Source: Clarkia xantiana subsp. parviflora (Eukaryota > Streptophyta > Magnoliopsida > Myrtales > Onagraceae). Taken from it: DNA of 64,000 nt. The stretch is taken from positions 39,502,819-39,566,818 of the forward strand of contig JAPTYO010000008.1 of assembly GCA_036873135.1 (NCBI GenBank), written 5' to 3'. Of the stretch, positions 11,221 through 23,515 are shown one piece after another (position 1 is the first letter of the stretch; each line of letters starts with the position of its first letter). The position numbers were made by a program, and so were the translations under genes. The notes below the pieces were generated by a model that did no database searches, had not been told where the DNA came from, and saw nothing but the letters and a program-made list of their open reading frames with translations.

Positions 11221-11848
11221 TGGAATATCGCCGTCAACGTAGTAAATCTTCATTTCAATATTTACCTAGGCGAATTGGGAAAAGAACATGTCAAATATAT
11301 ACCTAAACCCCGCATATCTGGATTCGGGTATCAGAGGTGGATGATAATTAAGGTGGAATATCGCTGTCAACGTAGTAAATCTTCATTTCAATATTTACCT
11401 AGGCGAATTGGGAAAAGAACATGTCAAATATATACCTAAACCCCGCAGATCTGGATTCGGGTATCAGAGGTGTCATAGGTGGAGGATAATTAAGGACCTT
11501 TCTACAATGCTCTTGGAGCACCATGCTTTTGCCACTAAATTTTTTATTTTTCTATTGCCCTAAAGTGAACCCCATAGGGAAATTGATATTATTAATAGTA
11601 TGATACATATTTTAGGTGTAGTTTAAAAAATTCATAATTTTTCATACTTTTAAAGTTTTGCTTATGTTACAATTAAGTCCACCATAGTATTAAAAAAACC
11701 AAAAGCATGGTGTTCCCAAAGTATGGTAGAAAAATCCGGTGGAATATCGTCGTCAACGTAGTAAATCTTCATTTCAATATTTACCTAGGCGAATTGGGAA
11801 AAGAACATGTCAAATATATACCTAAACCCCGCAGATCTGGATTCGGGA
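11221..11848. repeat. Tandem repeat, three copies of a ~110-130 bp unit
   Basis: Units start at 11221, 11354 and 11740 with TGGAATATCG and share the tract through CTGGATTCGGG. The first two are 133 bases apart. The third is displaced by an inserted inverted-repeat element. Confidence 0.85.
11497..11735. mobile_element. Small MITE-like element inside the tandem repeat
   Basis: The ends form an imperfect inverted repeat of about 35 bp: TTTCTACAATGCTCTTGGAG at 11499 and the reverse complement of CCAAAGTATGGTAGAAAA at 11716-11733. The interior is AT-rich and non-coding. No clear target duplication was found. Confidence 0.5.
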
Positions 11849-12660
11849 CCGTGAAACTACGTTTCTGGGTTCAGTACAAATGAATCTGAGGTCTTAGGCC
11901 GCCTGAGAAAGGAGAAGCCGGATGGTAAATCAGCGTTGTGGCTGGAAAATATCTACTGTCAGCGTAAAGCTTGTCGTGGTTGAGAGGTGTCGATCTTAAG
12001 GTCAGAGTTTACACCATGAACTTCTACTCGTGGATGGTTTTTCTTATTTTAGGCATGAATCCCTTTGAATATATGTATTTAATCATGATTAATTGATTCT
12101 TCTCCAAGTTTTTCAAAATTATAATTAAATTGATTCATTTCATGTCTCACACAGGGGTACAATTTCTGGAATAATGATCGAGTTTTTTAGGGTTTATACA
12201 TTTGACAACTAAATCAATTTTTTTGTTTCTAATGATGCATAAATTCATTCTTGGGTGATGTGGAAAGTTGTAGGTGAGTACCTTATTCCCGAGTTGCTGA
12301 TTGAATTAATTGGTTTTACAAAGGAGAAAGCATGTTCAAATCTCCAAAGCTAAGATTCTTCAGCATGTATGCTCGGAAAAAAAAAAATCTCTCTCTCAAA
12401 CTAATGTTGTGATGCTTCTGTTTGACTTTCCGCTTTGTCCTCTCTTTGTATGTGATATCTGATTTTGGAATCTCGACGCTTTGATCTTCGTTGTAAGGTT
12501 GTTAGCTATCAGGAGAAGACACAACCACGACACTGAACTCTAATGTCGCATCTGCAGGAAAATCATTTCAGAGAGTAAGCAAAAATTCAACCGACCTAAT
12601 CAAGGTACATGAAGGGAATGATCTGAGGTAGAACAATACAATAAAGAACAAACAGCTTAC

Positions 12661-12861
12661 CGATCGATTATTCACCAATTGTTCTACAGAACCAAGTCGG
12701 GCATCTTTATATATGAATGTGATGGTGGCCTTCCCAAAGATCCAATTCAATGCAGCTTCGTTATTGGAGTCTTCCCGTCGCTTCGTTTCTGCTGAAGTTT
12801 TAAACCTTGAACTCCAACTCGTTATTTTCCCGAAAGATGCTTCGCTTTTTTGTTCAACCAA
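12661..12861 (-). CDS. Possible exon of an unrecognised gene
   Basis: I do not recognise this sequence. On the minus strand a frame of about 65 residues (including SSRFKTSAETKRREDSNNEA and KATITFIYKDARLGSVEQL) has a balanced composition unlike its AT-rich surroundings and ends at a good donor, TCG then GTAAGC. A possible acceptor follows near 12550 (TTTCCTGCAG), but the joined frame stops within a few codons. It could be a last coding exon, a captured gene fragment in a transposon, or chance. Confidence 0.25.
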
Positions 12862-13149
12862 ACTTTGGATTTGTAATCATCATTCCTTATTCCTCATGTG
12901 AACCAAACAACTTTATATTAATATTACATATTCCTTATTCTCTATTCTCTATTCCTTATTCCTTATTCCGTATTCCAATTTCTTGAACCAAACATGCCGT
13001 AAAGGGTCTTTTGGTTCCATATGTTTGGTCAATGTTGGCTTTTGGTACCAAAATTTTTTTTTGTAGACTTTTGGTGTCATATGTTTACGTTTTGTAGACT
13101 CTTGGTGCATATGTTAGTTGACCGTTAATTACCCATGTGTAAAACATGA

Positions 13150-14280
13150 CTTTTCCCTAAATTTCTTTTTTTCTTCAATTTAGTCCCTAATATTATGTCG
13201 ACCACCGTCCAAAGTATTACAGCCACCGTAAAAGGCCTCTGAGCACCGCTCAAGGCCGCCGGAACCCGCACAAGGCCGCCAACCACCATCCAAGCCCACT
13301 AGTGACCACCAATCGGGTCGAACGGCTCCGATTAGAGCCACCTGACCCTGATTATGCCACCGAGGGCAAACATTGGATTTGTAATGAGGACTCACGGTAT
13401 CATAAATTAATAATTCTCTTGACATAGTTCGGGTTTTGTGTGAAGATAGTAACAATCGATACTTACTTTGTGAGGGTGTTCATTGTTCAGTCAAGACATA
13501 TGCATGTTCCCTAAGAACTTTATTGGATTAACTAAATGTTAGATTTTTTATAAGTAATAATGTGAAGTTATTTATGCATATTATGATTAGGGTTAAAATT
13601 AGAGGTTGATGAAAAATTCATCAAAGTACATACACAAATTTAGTTTATATAGTTTTTTGGTCATCATATATTATAACCACCCAACTCGCGGTATTGTTTT
13701 ATACGGACAAAATTTATATATTTAAAATATTTCGGGACCTTCAGTTTTTGGACAAAAAGATAGTGGAAATCGTCAGAGCGAGATATTCTAATACAGTGAC
13801 GACCGTCAACTATATCAAAGCAGAAAGTAAGGTGTTGAAGATGATGAGTATAATGTGAGGAGTTCATGGAAAGATGATGAACATGCTAAGGTTTATCTAT
13901 TAAGATATTTTATTATTAATGTACACTTAAGTTAAAGCAAAAAAAAAAAGCTTCGATTTTTTGAAGTTATATTTTTCTTAGTGTGCATTTATCTCAATTG
14001 GTGAATATTTTTAAACCACGAAAGCTTATCTTAATTGGTGAACATTTTTAAACCACGAGATTGAAAAAAATTTACTCTCTTTTGGGAACTACTATTAAAG
14101 CTTGACAGGTTCATGGAGATACTTATTCTTTATTTTACTAATTAACTATAAATGCTAAATTTTAGAGATTCATATATAACTTTGACATTAGTCTTTATAC
14201 AAATTTAAAGTCAGTGTAATATTAGATTTTCTTGCATATTCAACAAATTAAAATAATTTATTTTTGTAGTATTAATTTTA
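13150..14280. other. Intergenic DNA with a GC-richer patch
   Basis: Bases 13195-13370 are GC-richer, with repeated CCACC and GGCCGCC words like those inside the Mutator-like element at 57360-57620. The remainder is AT-rich. No gene was recognised. Confidence 0.4.
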
Positions 14281-14292
14281 CTTGAAATTTTC

Positions 14293-14320
14293 CCGCGCGG
14301 TGCGCGTGGTTAGTGACTAG
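14293..14320 (+). mobile_element. Helitron-like 3' terminus on the plus strand
   Basis: The hairpin CCCGCGC-GGT-GCGCG is followed by GGTTAGTGACTAG and then T. This is the hairpin-plus-CTAG-before-T arrangement of plant Helitron 3' ends. It closely matches, in opposite orientation, the terminus at 15851. The 5' end was not found. Confidence 0.6.
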
Positions 14321-14718
14321 TATTAGAATATTTGGATTCTTGTATTATTATAAAAAAATATATATTATAAAATATACATAACTTTATAAACGGAAATACA
14401 TATATTATTATTTATATATTACTACAAATCTAAGAACGGTTAGGATTATATTTGGATGTTCTTGTGTCAATTTATTTATTTAATTTTAGTTCAATTAGTG
14501 GCAAAAAAAAAAATTAATTCAATTTATATAGTACAATATAAGAAAGACTCGTCAAATTTAGTAAGGAAAAAAGTCTAAAAGATAATATATATAATAGTAC
14601 TTCTATATAATACCTAAATTTATTAACAATATAATATCCTATTCCATAATTTATATATTACGGCGTCATCTAATATTTTGATGTATTATTAAATAGTACA
14701 AATTTATCTGATTTTATT

Positions 14719-15568
14719 TAGGCCTGTCAATTTTACCCGTGACCCGCGGGTGACCCGCTCACGGGTCGGGTACGGGTGACCCTAAGTATGCTAACGGGTC
14801 ATTTACGGGTTGACCCGTAAATGACCCGTTGAGAGCGGGCCGGGTACGGGTTTGGGATTAGGACCCGTAACCGGCCTGTGACCCGTTTAAATCAGTTTTT
14901 TTTTTTTTTTTCGTTTCCCTAAATAATAGCTAAAAAATTAAAAAAACTAAAAAGTTGCATGAGCAAGATACAACCAGATTTTGGGGTAAACCTAAACATA
15001 CATATATAATGTAAGATTATAATCTTCTTAGGAGATTATGCAAAGTAAAAAATAAAATAAAATTTTGTTTGTCTTTCTTTGCTAAGTAGTATGCAATTTG
15101 TTCACTCTCTAATAACGTGTCTCGACTTTATTTGATCTCTTGTGTAAATATAAAAGTAAATAACTCAACACAATATAGTAATAGTACAAAATAAACACGT
15201 AAAACTTTACATATCGTATTTTTAAGCCATTATTATATATCGTATTTATTTTTGTAAACATAATAACATGATAAAACTATTATATATATTGGTATTTGAT
15301 AATTTTAACGCCAAAATTTATTAACATAAAATGACACGCACACATGTTTTGCAACATTAACTACTAGACATGTAACGGGGGCACCATTTTGCAGCTTTGC
15401 TGCATGTTTGACCCGGGTCACGGGTCAGACCCGGGTCAACCCGTGACCCGTGACCCAGGGTACGGGTCTGCGACCCCTGACCCGTGGTGACCCCCGGGTC
15501 AATCACGGGTCGGATGGTCGGTGACCCGCGGGTCACGGGTCACGGGTTGTGACCCGTTGACAGGCCTA
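14719..15568. mobile_element. hAT-type non-autonomous transposon with 8-bp target duplication
   Basis: The ends are TAGGCCTGTCAA and its reverse complement. They are flanked by identical 8-bp direct repeats, ATTTTATT, at 14711-14718 and 15569-15576, the hAT signature. Both ends are rich in GACCCG words with inverted symmetry (14735-14890 and 15405-15560), and the centre is AT-rich. There is no transposase frame, so mobility would need a transposase from elsewhere. Confidence 0.85.
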
Positions 15569-15850
15569 ATTTTATTCTATATATGTATTGCTTACGTGAC
15601 GGCCTACGGTCTTCCGGAACCAAACTGTATAGATAATGAATTTAAAATTTAAAATTTAATTAATTTGTCTTTTTAAATTGCGTAGAGACCAAAATAGGAT
15701 ATAAAAATACTTCTTAATTTTGAATCAATTAATATTATGTATCTAAATTTAGATAACCCCTATTAAATTCCGATTAAATTAGGGGAACGCTGACTGGACA
15801 AACTGTCCATGTGTCAGCCAGAGGACTTCCGATGTCGAATTAATATAATA

Positions 15851-18381
15851 CTAGCCACTAACCCCTAACCCCGCGCACCGCGCGGGAAAAACTGAAAATA
15901 AAAAATATATTAAGTTTCATAATTTGTTGAATATGTAATGTTATTTAAAATTTTCATATATTTTTTTATAGAAAATTAATTAATAGTAATGCATTAGCTT
16001 AATTAAAGAATTTAATAATTATTATTATTTAATATATTTCATAGTAGTTAAAATAATCAACATTATATATCAATTTTATAAGACTATAACTAATATAATA
16101 AAAATCGAAGTAAGAATAAATCGTTAAAATTGGATTTAAGAAATAAAAAAATATTGAGAATTTTCATAGATATGATATTTAAAGCTGGAAAAATTGGAAA
16201 TAAAATTAAAACTAAAAAAAAAAAAATTCTCATCTGTTTGAATATGCAACGTTATTTGAAAATTTTAATATAATTTTTAGAACATAAATTGGTTAATAGT
16301 AATGCATTAGTTTAACATGGTATTTTTTTAGGTACGTAATAAAATGTCGTTTATTAGGCGGCAGTCTCTAAAATTCACTATCGAATTGTCTAGTTTTTTT
16401 AAATTTAAATAGAAAATATAAACAATTTTTTTTATATAAAGAGTTTCTTCATTTACGTATGTACTAAAATATTATGAAAAAATGTTTTTTAAAATTTTAG
16501 TTACCCAATATTTTATAATTATATTTGTGGAGTTGTGATTAAATTATAAAATACTAACTGGCAAAATGCAAATGTGTCTGAGGAAATAAAATGTAAAATA
16601 TAATTACTAATAAGATGAACCAATACGATGGAATTTTGATATTATATTTATACATAAATAATGTAATAAAAAAATTACAATAAATTTTGTATTGGTTACA
16701 ATTAAACTTATATAAGAATTTTACCATGTGTGAAATCTATAAACTCGAATCTCCCACTCTTGACCATAGTTTTGATAATCAAATTCATAGAATGTAATAC
16801 AAATGCTCTATGAATTTCAGATCTTGAATCACTGTGAAAACATCAATATGTATAGTAAATAAAATAAACACTTAGAGCCTTAGATAACATAATGATAAGT
16901 GTTACAATATTAGTATTGCTCAATTAATAAAATATTACAAAGTTAGACAACACATACATAATTTGATATAATTTTTTTATATCAAGCATTTTTTGTAAAA
17001 ATTTCCAGATATTCAAATGAATGAAAATCGCACTGGAATATGTATTGGTACATTATTTCCAACCCAACATCATCAACACCCTTAACATCGATTAAACGGA
17101 TCAAGTGTTAAATATTTTACATGTCTAGCTACTTCGATTCTGGACGGAACTTCTTTACTGCGACCCAAAATGTTGAAAATATAGTTGCTACATTCCCATA
17201 AAACTAACTAAATCCTGAAACAACCCTAGGAATTTTAATTTGCAATCTTGACCACCGAAATAAAATAAAACCTTACAGTTGAGTCCATAAATTAGTTTTT
17301 ACAATATTTAATTTTGACCAAGGCTTATATATAACATGCAAGTAAATAAGAAGTTGTCCCAATGCCTCTTTCTACATTGTAATTAAGAGAAAAAGGTTAG
17401 CAAGTTTTTGATAGAACACAATAAGCAACATTAGAAGATATAATGTACTAATCTAATGTTAATGAATGAAAATTCTCAATTGATAAGTTAATTAATCAGT
17501 TAAACCCTATAACTAAATGGAAAACTTAAATTAGGACATACTAAAATTTTTGCCCTCAATACTCCAATAAATTCTCTTACAATAATTTTTCTTTTTACAA
17601 AAGAAAGATCAAACATCAAATTGGTAAGTTTCAAACCCCAACTATAATATGCATGAATTTATACAACTACATATTACATATAAGAAAATTGAAGTTCAAA
17701 CCTTTTGCTTATCGAGATTTTGGCATCCAATAAACTTCTCAGGGATCTTGCAAGTTCCATAAATAAATGAATAAATACATAAAAAAAACCAAAAGAACAT
17801 GAAACTGAAAGGCACTAAACATGAGGTGACCATAAGCAATGACACGCCAACTTGTCCATGTCAATATTTTTTGGTTAATCAGCATCTAATCACCACAATT
17901 AACAGTAAAAATTAACGACTGGACTGTAACAGAATGAATTTGATGAGTTCAAGTACATCAATAGAAAAAAATAAAGTTTAAGGACAGAGATAGAAAAATG
18001 AATAAAGTCCAGGGACGATTTATGTTGTTTTCCCTTTCTTTGATTGAACCATATCTTGTAATGTGCAATTGGCCATATATTAATGTTTGCTTTATATAAT
18101 ATAATATAAATAATATACAACGCTTACGTTGCGGCCTATGCTCTTCCGGTATTAAACTGTATAGATTTACTATTTAAATGGAAATTTTTAATTAATTTAT
18201 TTCTATAAATTGCGTAGAGACCAAAATAGGAAATAAAAATACTTCTTAATTTTCAACCAATCAATATTATGTATCTAAATTTAGAGAACCCCTATTAAAT
18301 TCCAATTAAATTAGGAAACAGTGACTGCGTGGATTGTCCACATGTCGGCCAGAGGGCTTCCGATACCGAATTAATATAATA
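15851..18381 (-). mobile_element. Helitron-like element, unit 4
   Basis: The 3' end lies at 15851-15890 (minus strand: CCCGCGC-GGT-GCGCGGGG, then a short spacer and CTAG). The 5' end is the ~260 bp segment 18122-18381. Length is 2531 bp. The 3' CTAG directly abuts the 5' segment of unit 3, so units 3 and 4 are head to tail. The interior is AT-rich with no Rep/helicase, so it is non-autonomous. Confidence 0.55.
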
Positions 18382-18703
18382 CTAGAGGCTAACCCCGCGC
18401 ACCGCGCGGGTAAGAAAATCGAACTTAAAAAAATTATTACAACATTAAAAAATTTTTAAAAAATAAATTAATTGAAATTGGTTTTGAGAGACAATAATAA
18501 TAAAAAAAAGAAATATAATATTAAAAAATTTATTTATATATATATTTTTTTTATTGTTTGTGATGTATATTTATATATATATATATATATATTGAAGTCA
18601 TGTTGTTTTATATATTTTTTATTTAAATTTCTGTTTTATTATTTTTAAATTTTAACTTTAATATAATATAATATATCTATATATTTTACTATAATTATTT
18701 AAT

Positions 18704-18765
<62 letters not shown>

Positions 18766-20073
18766 ACTATATAATATGTTTTTTTTTTCTATTTTTATCT
18801 ACAATATATTATTGAAACTTCTAAACGGCTAATGATTCGACATCATCGTACGAAGATGCGAGCACAATTACAGCTAATTAGGGAAAATAGTTGAAGCAAT
18901 GAATTAATGACCCAGCTCATTTGATTAGAATGTATAGTTTTTAACGCCATCCCAAATCATTTAAATCAGAATATATAGGTTCAAATGTCATCCCGAAGAA
19001 CGTAAACCCACCAAGATCATACTAAATCTTCACCTTCCGAGAAAGAACAAAATTTCAAACTACATGCGGCAACAATGCTATTGAATGACCGCCGAAACTG
19101 AGATGAAACACGATGTTAAGAGAAAGAATAGTGTTGCTGAGAAGATTCACGCCAATGAAGGTTGTCGTGGGAAGAACACCCAGATATCTTGTAGGGCCTT
19201 TCAAGAGAAACAATAGCATCAATGTTTGATGCTAAAAAATTAACAGTTTTATCCATAACAAACATGGTCAGTTTTGGCAATAAAAACAAAAACAAACAAA
19301 CAACGGGAGATTACCGGATTCCTTACCAACACCGATTTGACCGTCATAGCAAAAGACTCCACTATTAATCACATAGTCTTGATAGCAAATCTCATTCCAT
19401 CCCGACTTAATTTTCTATGGCATCCTCACCAAATATTTCTGTATACAAAACAATTAAAAAGAACTTGTTATGAACAAAAGCAAAGTAAAATTGTAAATCA
19501 TATTAACATAATATTCTGACAATATATAGTGATAGAATAAGTTAAAGTCAATACTATCTTGTAAATATAAGAAAATAATATAAGCTAAGAAGAAATATGT
19601 ACCTCCATGGCTCCATACACCAATCAGACTATTCCTATAAACAAATATGATAAAATTATAATTAAATATCTTTATCAATAGAAAATTATATACTGTCAAT
19701 TTCGTTAGAATTTCTTTCCCATCACATTATCAAATAATAAAATAAACTTGATTAAACTTCTAAACCCTAACATGGTGGTACGTGGTGGTACGTAGTATTA
19801 TAATAGAATTTGAAATTCCCGCCATAAAAAAAGTGAGCATCGAAGTGAGGAAATTAAAAACAGCAGCGTCTTTGCACAATAGGACTCTTGAAACTATATG
19901 GACTATGGAGGCCATCTTCACTTCATGAAAACACAAATCTTCATCCATAAAAGTCGCACCTCATATATATATATTGTTGAAGACTGGATACGGCGATGAC
20001 ATGATTTAGTTGTGAGGTTGGATGTGGAGATAGAGGGATGTGGCGGGCAGGTGGTGCAATAAAGCCGCAACTC

Positions 20074-20115
<42 letters not shown>

Positions 20116-20691
20116 CTTAAATGAGATTTACTTAAAACCCTAGAGATACAACTTATTACTATAATATTTTTATTACTAAACTTGAAGGTGTATATATACA
20201 CATAAATATATATTATGGTCTCGTTTATGGATAGTTCGATACATTGATAAATATTTTTTTTAATATTTAAATTTGTATTAAACTATAATAATTAGTTGAA
20301 GAGTTAAAAAAGGACAATGCATATTATATATAAAATAGAAGAAGAAAACGTTAATGGTTAGCTTTATTTATTATTATTATTATTATTATATTATATTTAT
20401 TTATTTTATTCTATATATATTTTTGCTTACGTGGCGGCCTATGGTCTTTCGGTACCAGACTGTATAGATAATGAATTTAAAAGGAAACTTTTAATTAATT
20501 TGTTTCTTTAAATTGCGTAGATACCAAATTAGGAGATAAAAATACTTCTTAATTTTCAACCAATCAATATTATGTATCTAAATTTAGAGAACCCCTATTA
20601 AATTCCGATTAAATTAGGAAACGGTGACTATGTGGACTGTCCACGTGTCGGCCAGAGGGCTTCCGATGCCGAATTAATATAATATAGTAGA
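18382..20691 (-). mobile_element. Helitron-like element, unit 5
   Basis: The 3' end at 18382 has CTAG and the perfect hairpin CCCGCGC-GGT-GCGCGGG (minus strand). The 5' segment is 20425-20691. Length is 2310 bp. It abuts unit 4 directly. The interior includes (TA)n at 18709-18761 and 20077-20110 and a GC-richer stretch 18830-19950 without recognised coding motifs. Confidence 0.6.
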
Positions 20692-22209
20692 CTAGCGGCT
20701 GAACCCGCACACCGTGCGAGTAAAAAGTAAAATAAAATTTAGCTTAAATGTTTAATTTGTCATAAAAATAATTTAAGTGGCAATTTTTATTTTCATTTTA
20801 TGTAAATAAGTTATTGTACTTCTTTTTATTTATTCAAATTGTTGCAATAGTAATGTAAATAAAAAATAGTGCATAAAATTAATATATTTTAGGATAATTA
20901 AGTAGTACTAAGAAATGGACATAAATTGAATCAATGTTTTTGTAATTGAAATTTGGAAGGTAGATTCAATTTTGATGTTTTAATTACATTTTCAATGAGG
21001 TGAAGATAATAACGTTTGAGCTTTAGGAATTTTTCTCTTGATGGAGAATCATATTTACTACAAAGAAAGAACATAAAAATTGCAACATCTAATGATATTT
21101 TCTTAAGAGTTTTCATATTTAAAAAAAAAAATAGTCTAATATATTTATCATCATAAGACAAAAAATAAATAAAACTAACATAAATCTCTAAGCTTGGCTT
21201 GGAATTCATGAATGTTTTGAATTAGTGGTAGGAATAGAATTACTATATACATTGAAGTCATCGGGACCCCAAAATATCATCGTGTACATCGTAGTGGCTG
21301 CAATGTCGCAAATGGACTCCATATTTGGTGTTGAGAAATAGACATGAATTGTTAAAAATAAGACTTAACCTTAAAGTCATAAATCATTACAAATTAAGAT
21401 TACACTGAATTTCCAGTATATGTATCACAATATCCAATAGTTCAAAAAAAGAAAAGTCTAAAGAAAGGTCTATCTTGAAAGATCACTTGACGAAACATAA
21501 AATTATTGACAATAATCTTATCTTGCTCTTGCAACAAATTCCTTTGGCAAAACTTTTGTTACCTTCATCGCATGGAGACTCATCTATTTGCATCGTTAAA
21601 GAAAGAAATAAATTTTACAATTTAAAATAAATAAATTTTGTACATCATAAAGTACGAAAGAAATTGAGAATTCTATAGTGAAGGACAGACATTTCATGGA
21701 TATTTGCTTGCAAAGTACGTATATAATCTTTTCTTTTACACAAATCTTTGCACTAAATATTTTTGGCCAAAATATTTAGTCTAAAGATAAAAATAAAATA
21801 AAATTTATTGTAAAAAAATTACCTCTCCCGTCTTCAGTTTGTCCGAGTGAGATAGACCGAGGGGCCAGAGTGATCACGATGGGAATAATGTAGGATTTAG
21901 GGAGAGTCCTAAATATTTATATTTATACATACATTAATGGAAGTTTTGTAAATATTCATTGAATATTTAATTACTATGAATGTAGTGATACTTTTATTTT
22001 TTTACTATAAATATTGACAAATATACGTCAATATATTAACATCAAATCTTTTGACAATTTAATCTAGATATTTTTATCTACATGTGTATATAATTTTTAC
22101 TATTTTAGCTTTATATTTGTTGTCTTTTATGAAATAATAATATACTAAATAGTGCGTATAATTATTTATAAATTTTCTGGTAGTAAATAAATAAATAATT
22201 AAATATTTA

Positions 22210-22212
22210 TAC

Positions 22213-22261
<49 letters not shown>
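22210..22261. repeat. (ACAT)n/(AT)n microsatellite
   Basis: About four ACAT units followed by about 18 AT units. Similar (AT)n tracts occur at 18709-18761, 20077-20110, 24174-24211 and 36486-36553. The Tyr/Ile-rich open frames over them are artefacts. Confidence 0.9.
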
Positions 22262-22264
<3 letters not shown>

Positions 22265-22280
22265 GATGGCCATATATATA

Positions 22281-22658
22281 TAATGTTTTTGAAATGGACA
22301 CCAACGCAAAAGATTAACCTAAATGTTTATGTATATGTGTAATATATATTATTTATTATTAACTGGTTTTTTTTTATATTTATGTATATATATTTTTTAT
22401 AATATATATAAATTATAGGATTTGGCTTTTTCTCAAATTTTTTTGGTCAAAGGCTTGTATATATATATATATATATAATGTTTTGAAATGGACACCAACG
22501 CAAAAGAAAATTAACCTAAATGTTTATATATATATGTGTAATATATATTATTTATTATTAATGGAATTTTTTTATATATATGTATATATTTTTTTATAAT
22601 ATATATATATAAATTATAGGATTTGGATTTTCTCAAATTTTTTTGGTCAAAGGCTTGT
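22281..22658. repeat. Direct duplication of ~180 bp
   Basis: Copy A is 22281-22458 and copy B 22476-22658. Both run from TAATGTTTTTGAAATGGACA or its near match to GGTCAAAGGCTTGT, separated by an (AT)n tract. Confidence 0.85.
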
Positions 22659-23064
22659 CTCAGTTAGATTTTTTATTTATATAAAATTATATATAAAACG
22701 TGACTTTTTTTAAGCTATAATAAAGTTTCTTTTATTTATTTATTTATTTATTTTATTATATATATATATATATGTTTGCTTACGTGGCGACCTATGGTCT
22801 TCCGGTACCAAACTGTATAGATAATGAATTTAAAAGGAAACTTTTAATTAATTTGTTTCTTTAAATTGCGTAGAGACCAAATTAGGAGATAAAAATACTT
22901 ATTAATTTTCAACCAATCCATATTATGTATCTAAATTTAGAGAACCCCTATTAAATTCTGATTAAATTAGGAAACGGTGACTACGTGGACTATATACGTG
23001 TCGGCCAGAGGGCTTCCCATACCGAATTAATATAATATAGTAGATAGATAATATATATATATAT

Positions 23065-23515
23065 ATAAGGGCTATGCTACAACCTGTGAAATTTCTTGTG
23101 AAATTTCTCTAGAAAGTAATATAGGGTCCCATAAAGAACCAATACATTTGTTCGCTTACTTTCTCTTTTTTTATTTTCTATTAAATTTTCACAAGAAATT
23201 TCACATTTTAAAGATTTGAGATAGGAAAGAAGAAAATTGACCAACGGTTTCTCTCCCACTCCATAATCACATCGTGTCGCGTGCATCCAAATTGCTTCAG
23301 CTAAAATTTGGAAGTTCACTAATTTTTGGGTTTGCATCTATTATTTTAATTAATTAATTACATAGTTTTATTTTATACCAATTTGTCATTCTAGAGTGAT
23401 TGTCATTATAATCTAGAAAATAATGAACTCTTCTTGAATTTGATAGTGTATCTATCTTGTGTATAATATAGTCCTTTCATAAAAAAATATATATACATAG
23501 TTCACTTTGTTATAT
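23065..23515. repeat. Repeat R2, copy 2
   Basis: This is the second copy of the ~440 bp repeat described at 10291-10730, again directly beyond a Helitron-like segment. Confidence 0.75.

Larger units (their letters stand above)
10732..15850 (-). mobile_element. Helitron-like element, unit 3 (interrupted, left end weak)
   Basis: The right end is the shared segment 15590-15850. The left end is a CTAG at 10732 followed by a poor GC-rich hairpin, so this border is tentative. The interior holds tandem repeats (11221-11848), a small inverted-repeat element (11497-11735), a possible exon (12661-12861), a plus-strand Helitron-like terminus (14293-14320) and a hAT element (14719-15568). It is a composite rather than one clean element. 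Confidence 0.3.
20692..23044 (-). mobile_element. Helitron-like element, unit 6
   Basis: The 3' end at 20692 has CTAG and a hairpin in which a stem G-C pair has become A-T on both sides. The 5' segment is 22778-23044. Length is 2353 bp. The left border abuts the TCTACTATATT start of unit 5 with no spacer. The interior carries a ~180 bp tandem duplication (22281-22658) and no coding sequence. Confidence 0.6.

Noticed and set aside
22074..22304. Minus-strand frame rich in Tyr and Ile
   Set aside because: It is a translation of the (ACAT)n/(AT)n microsatellite.
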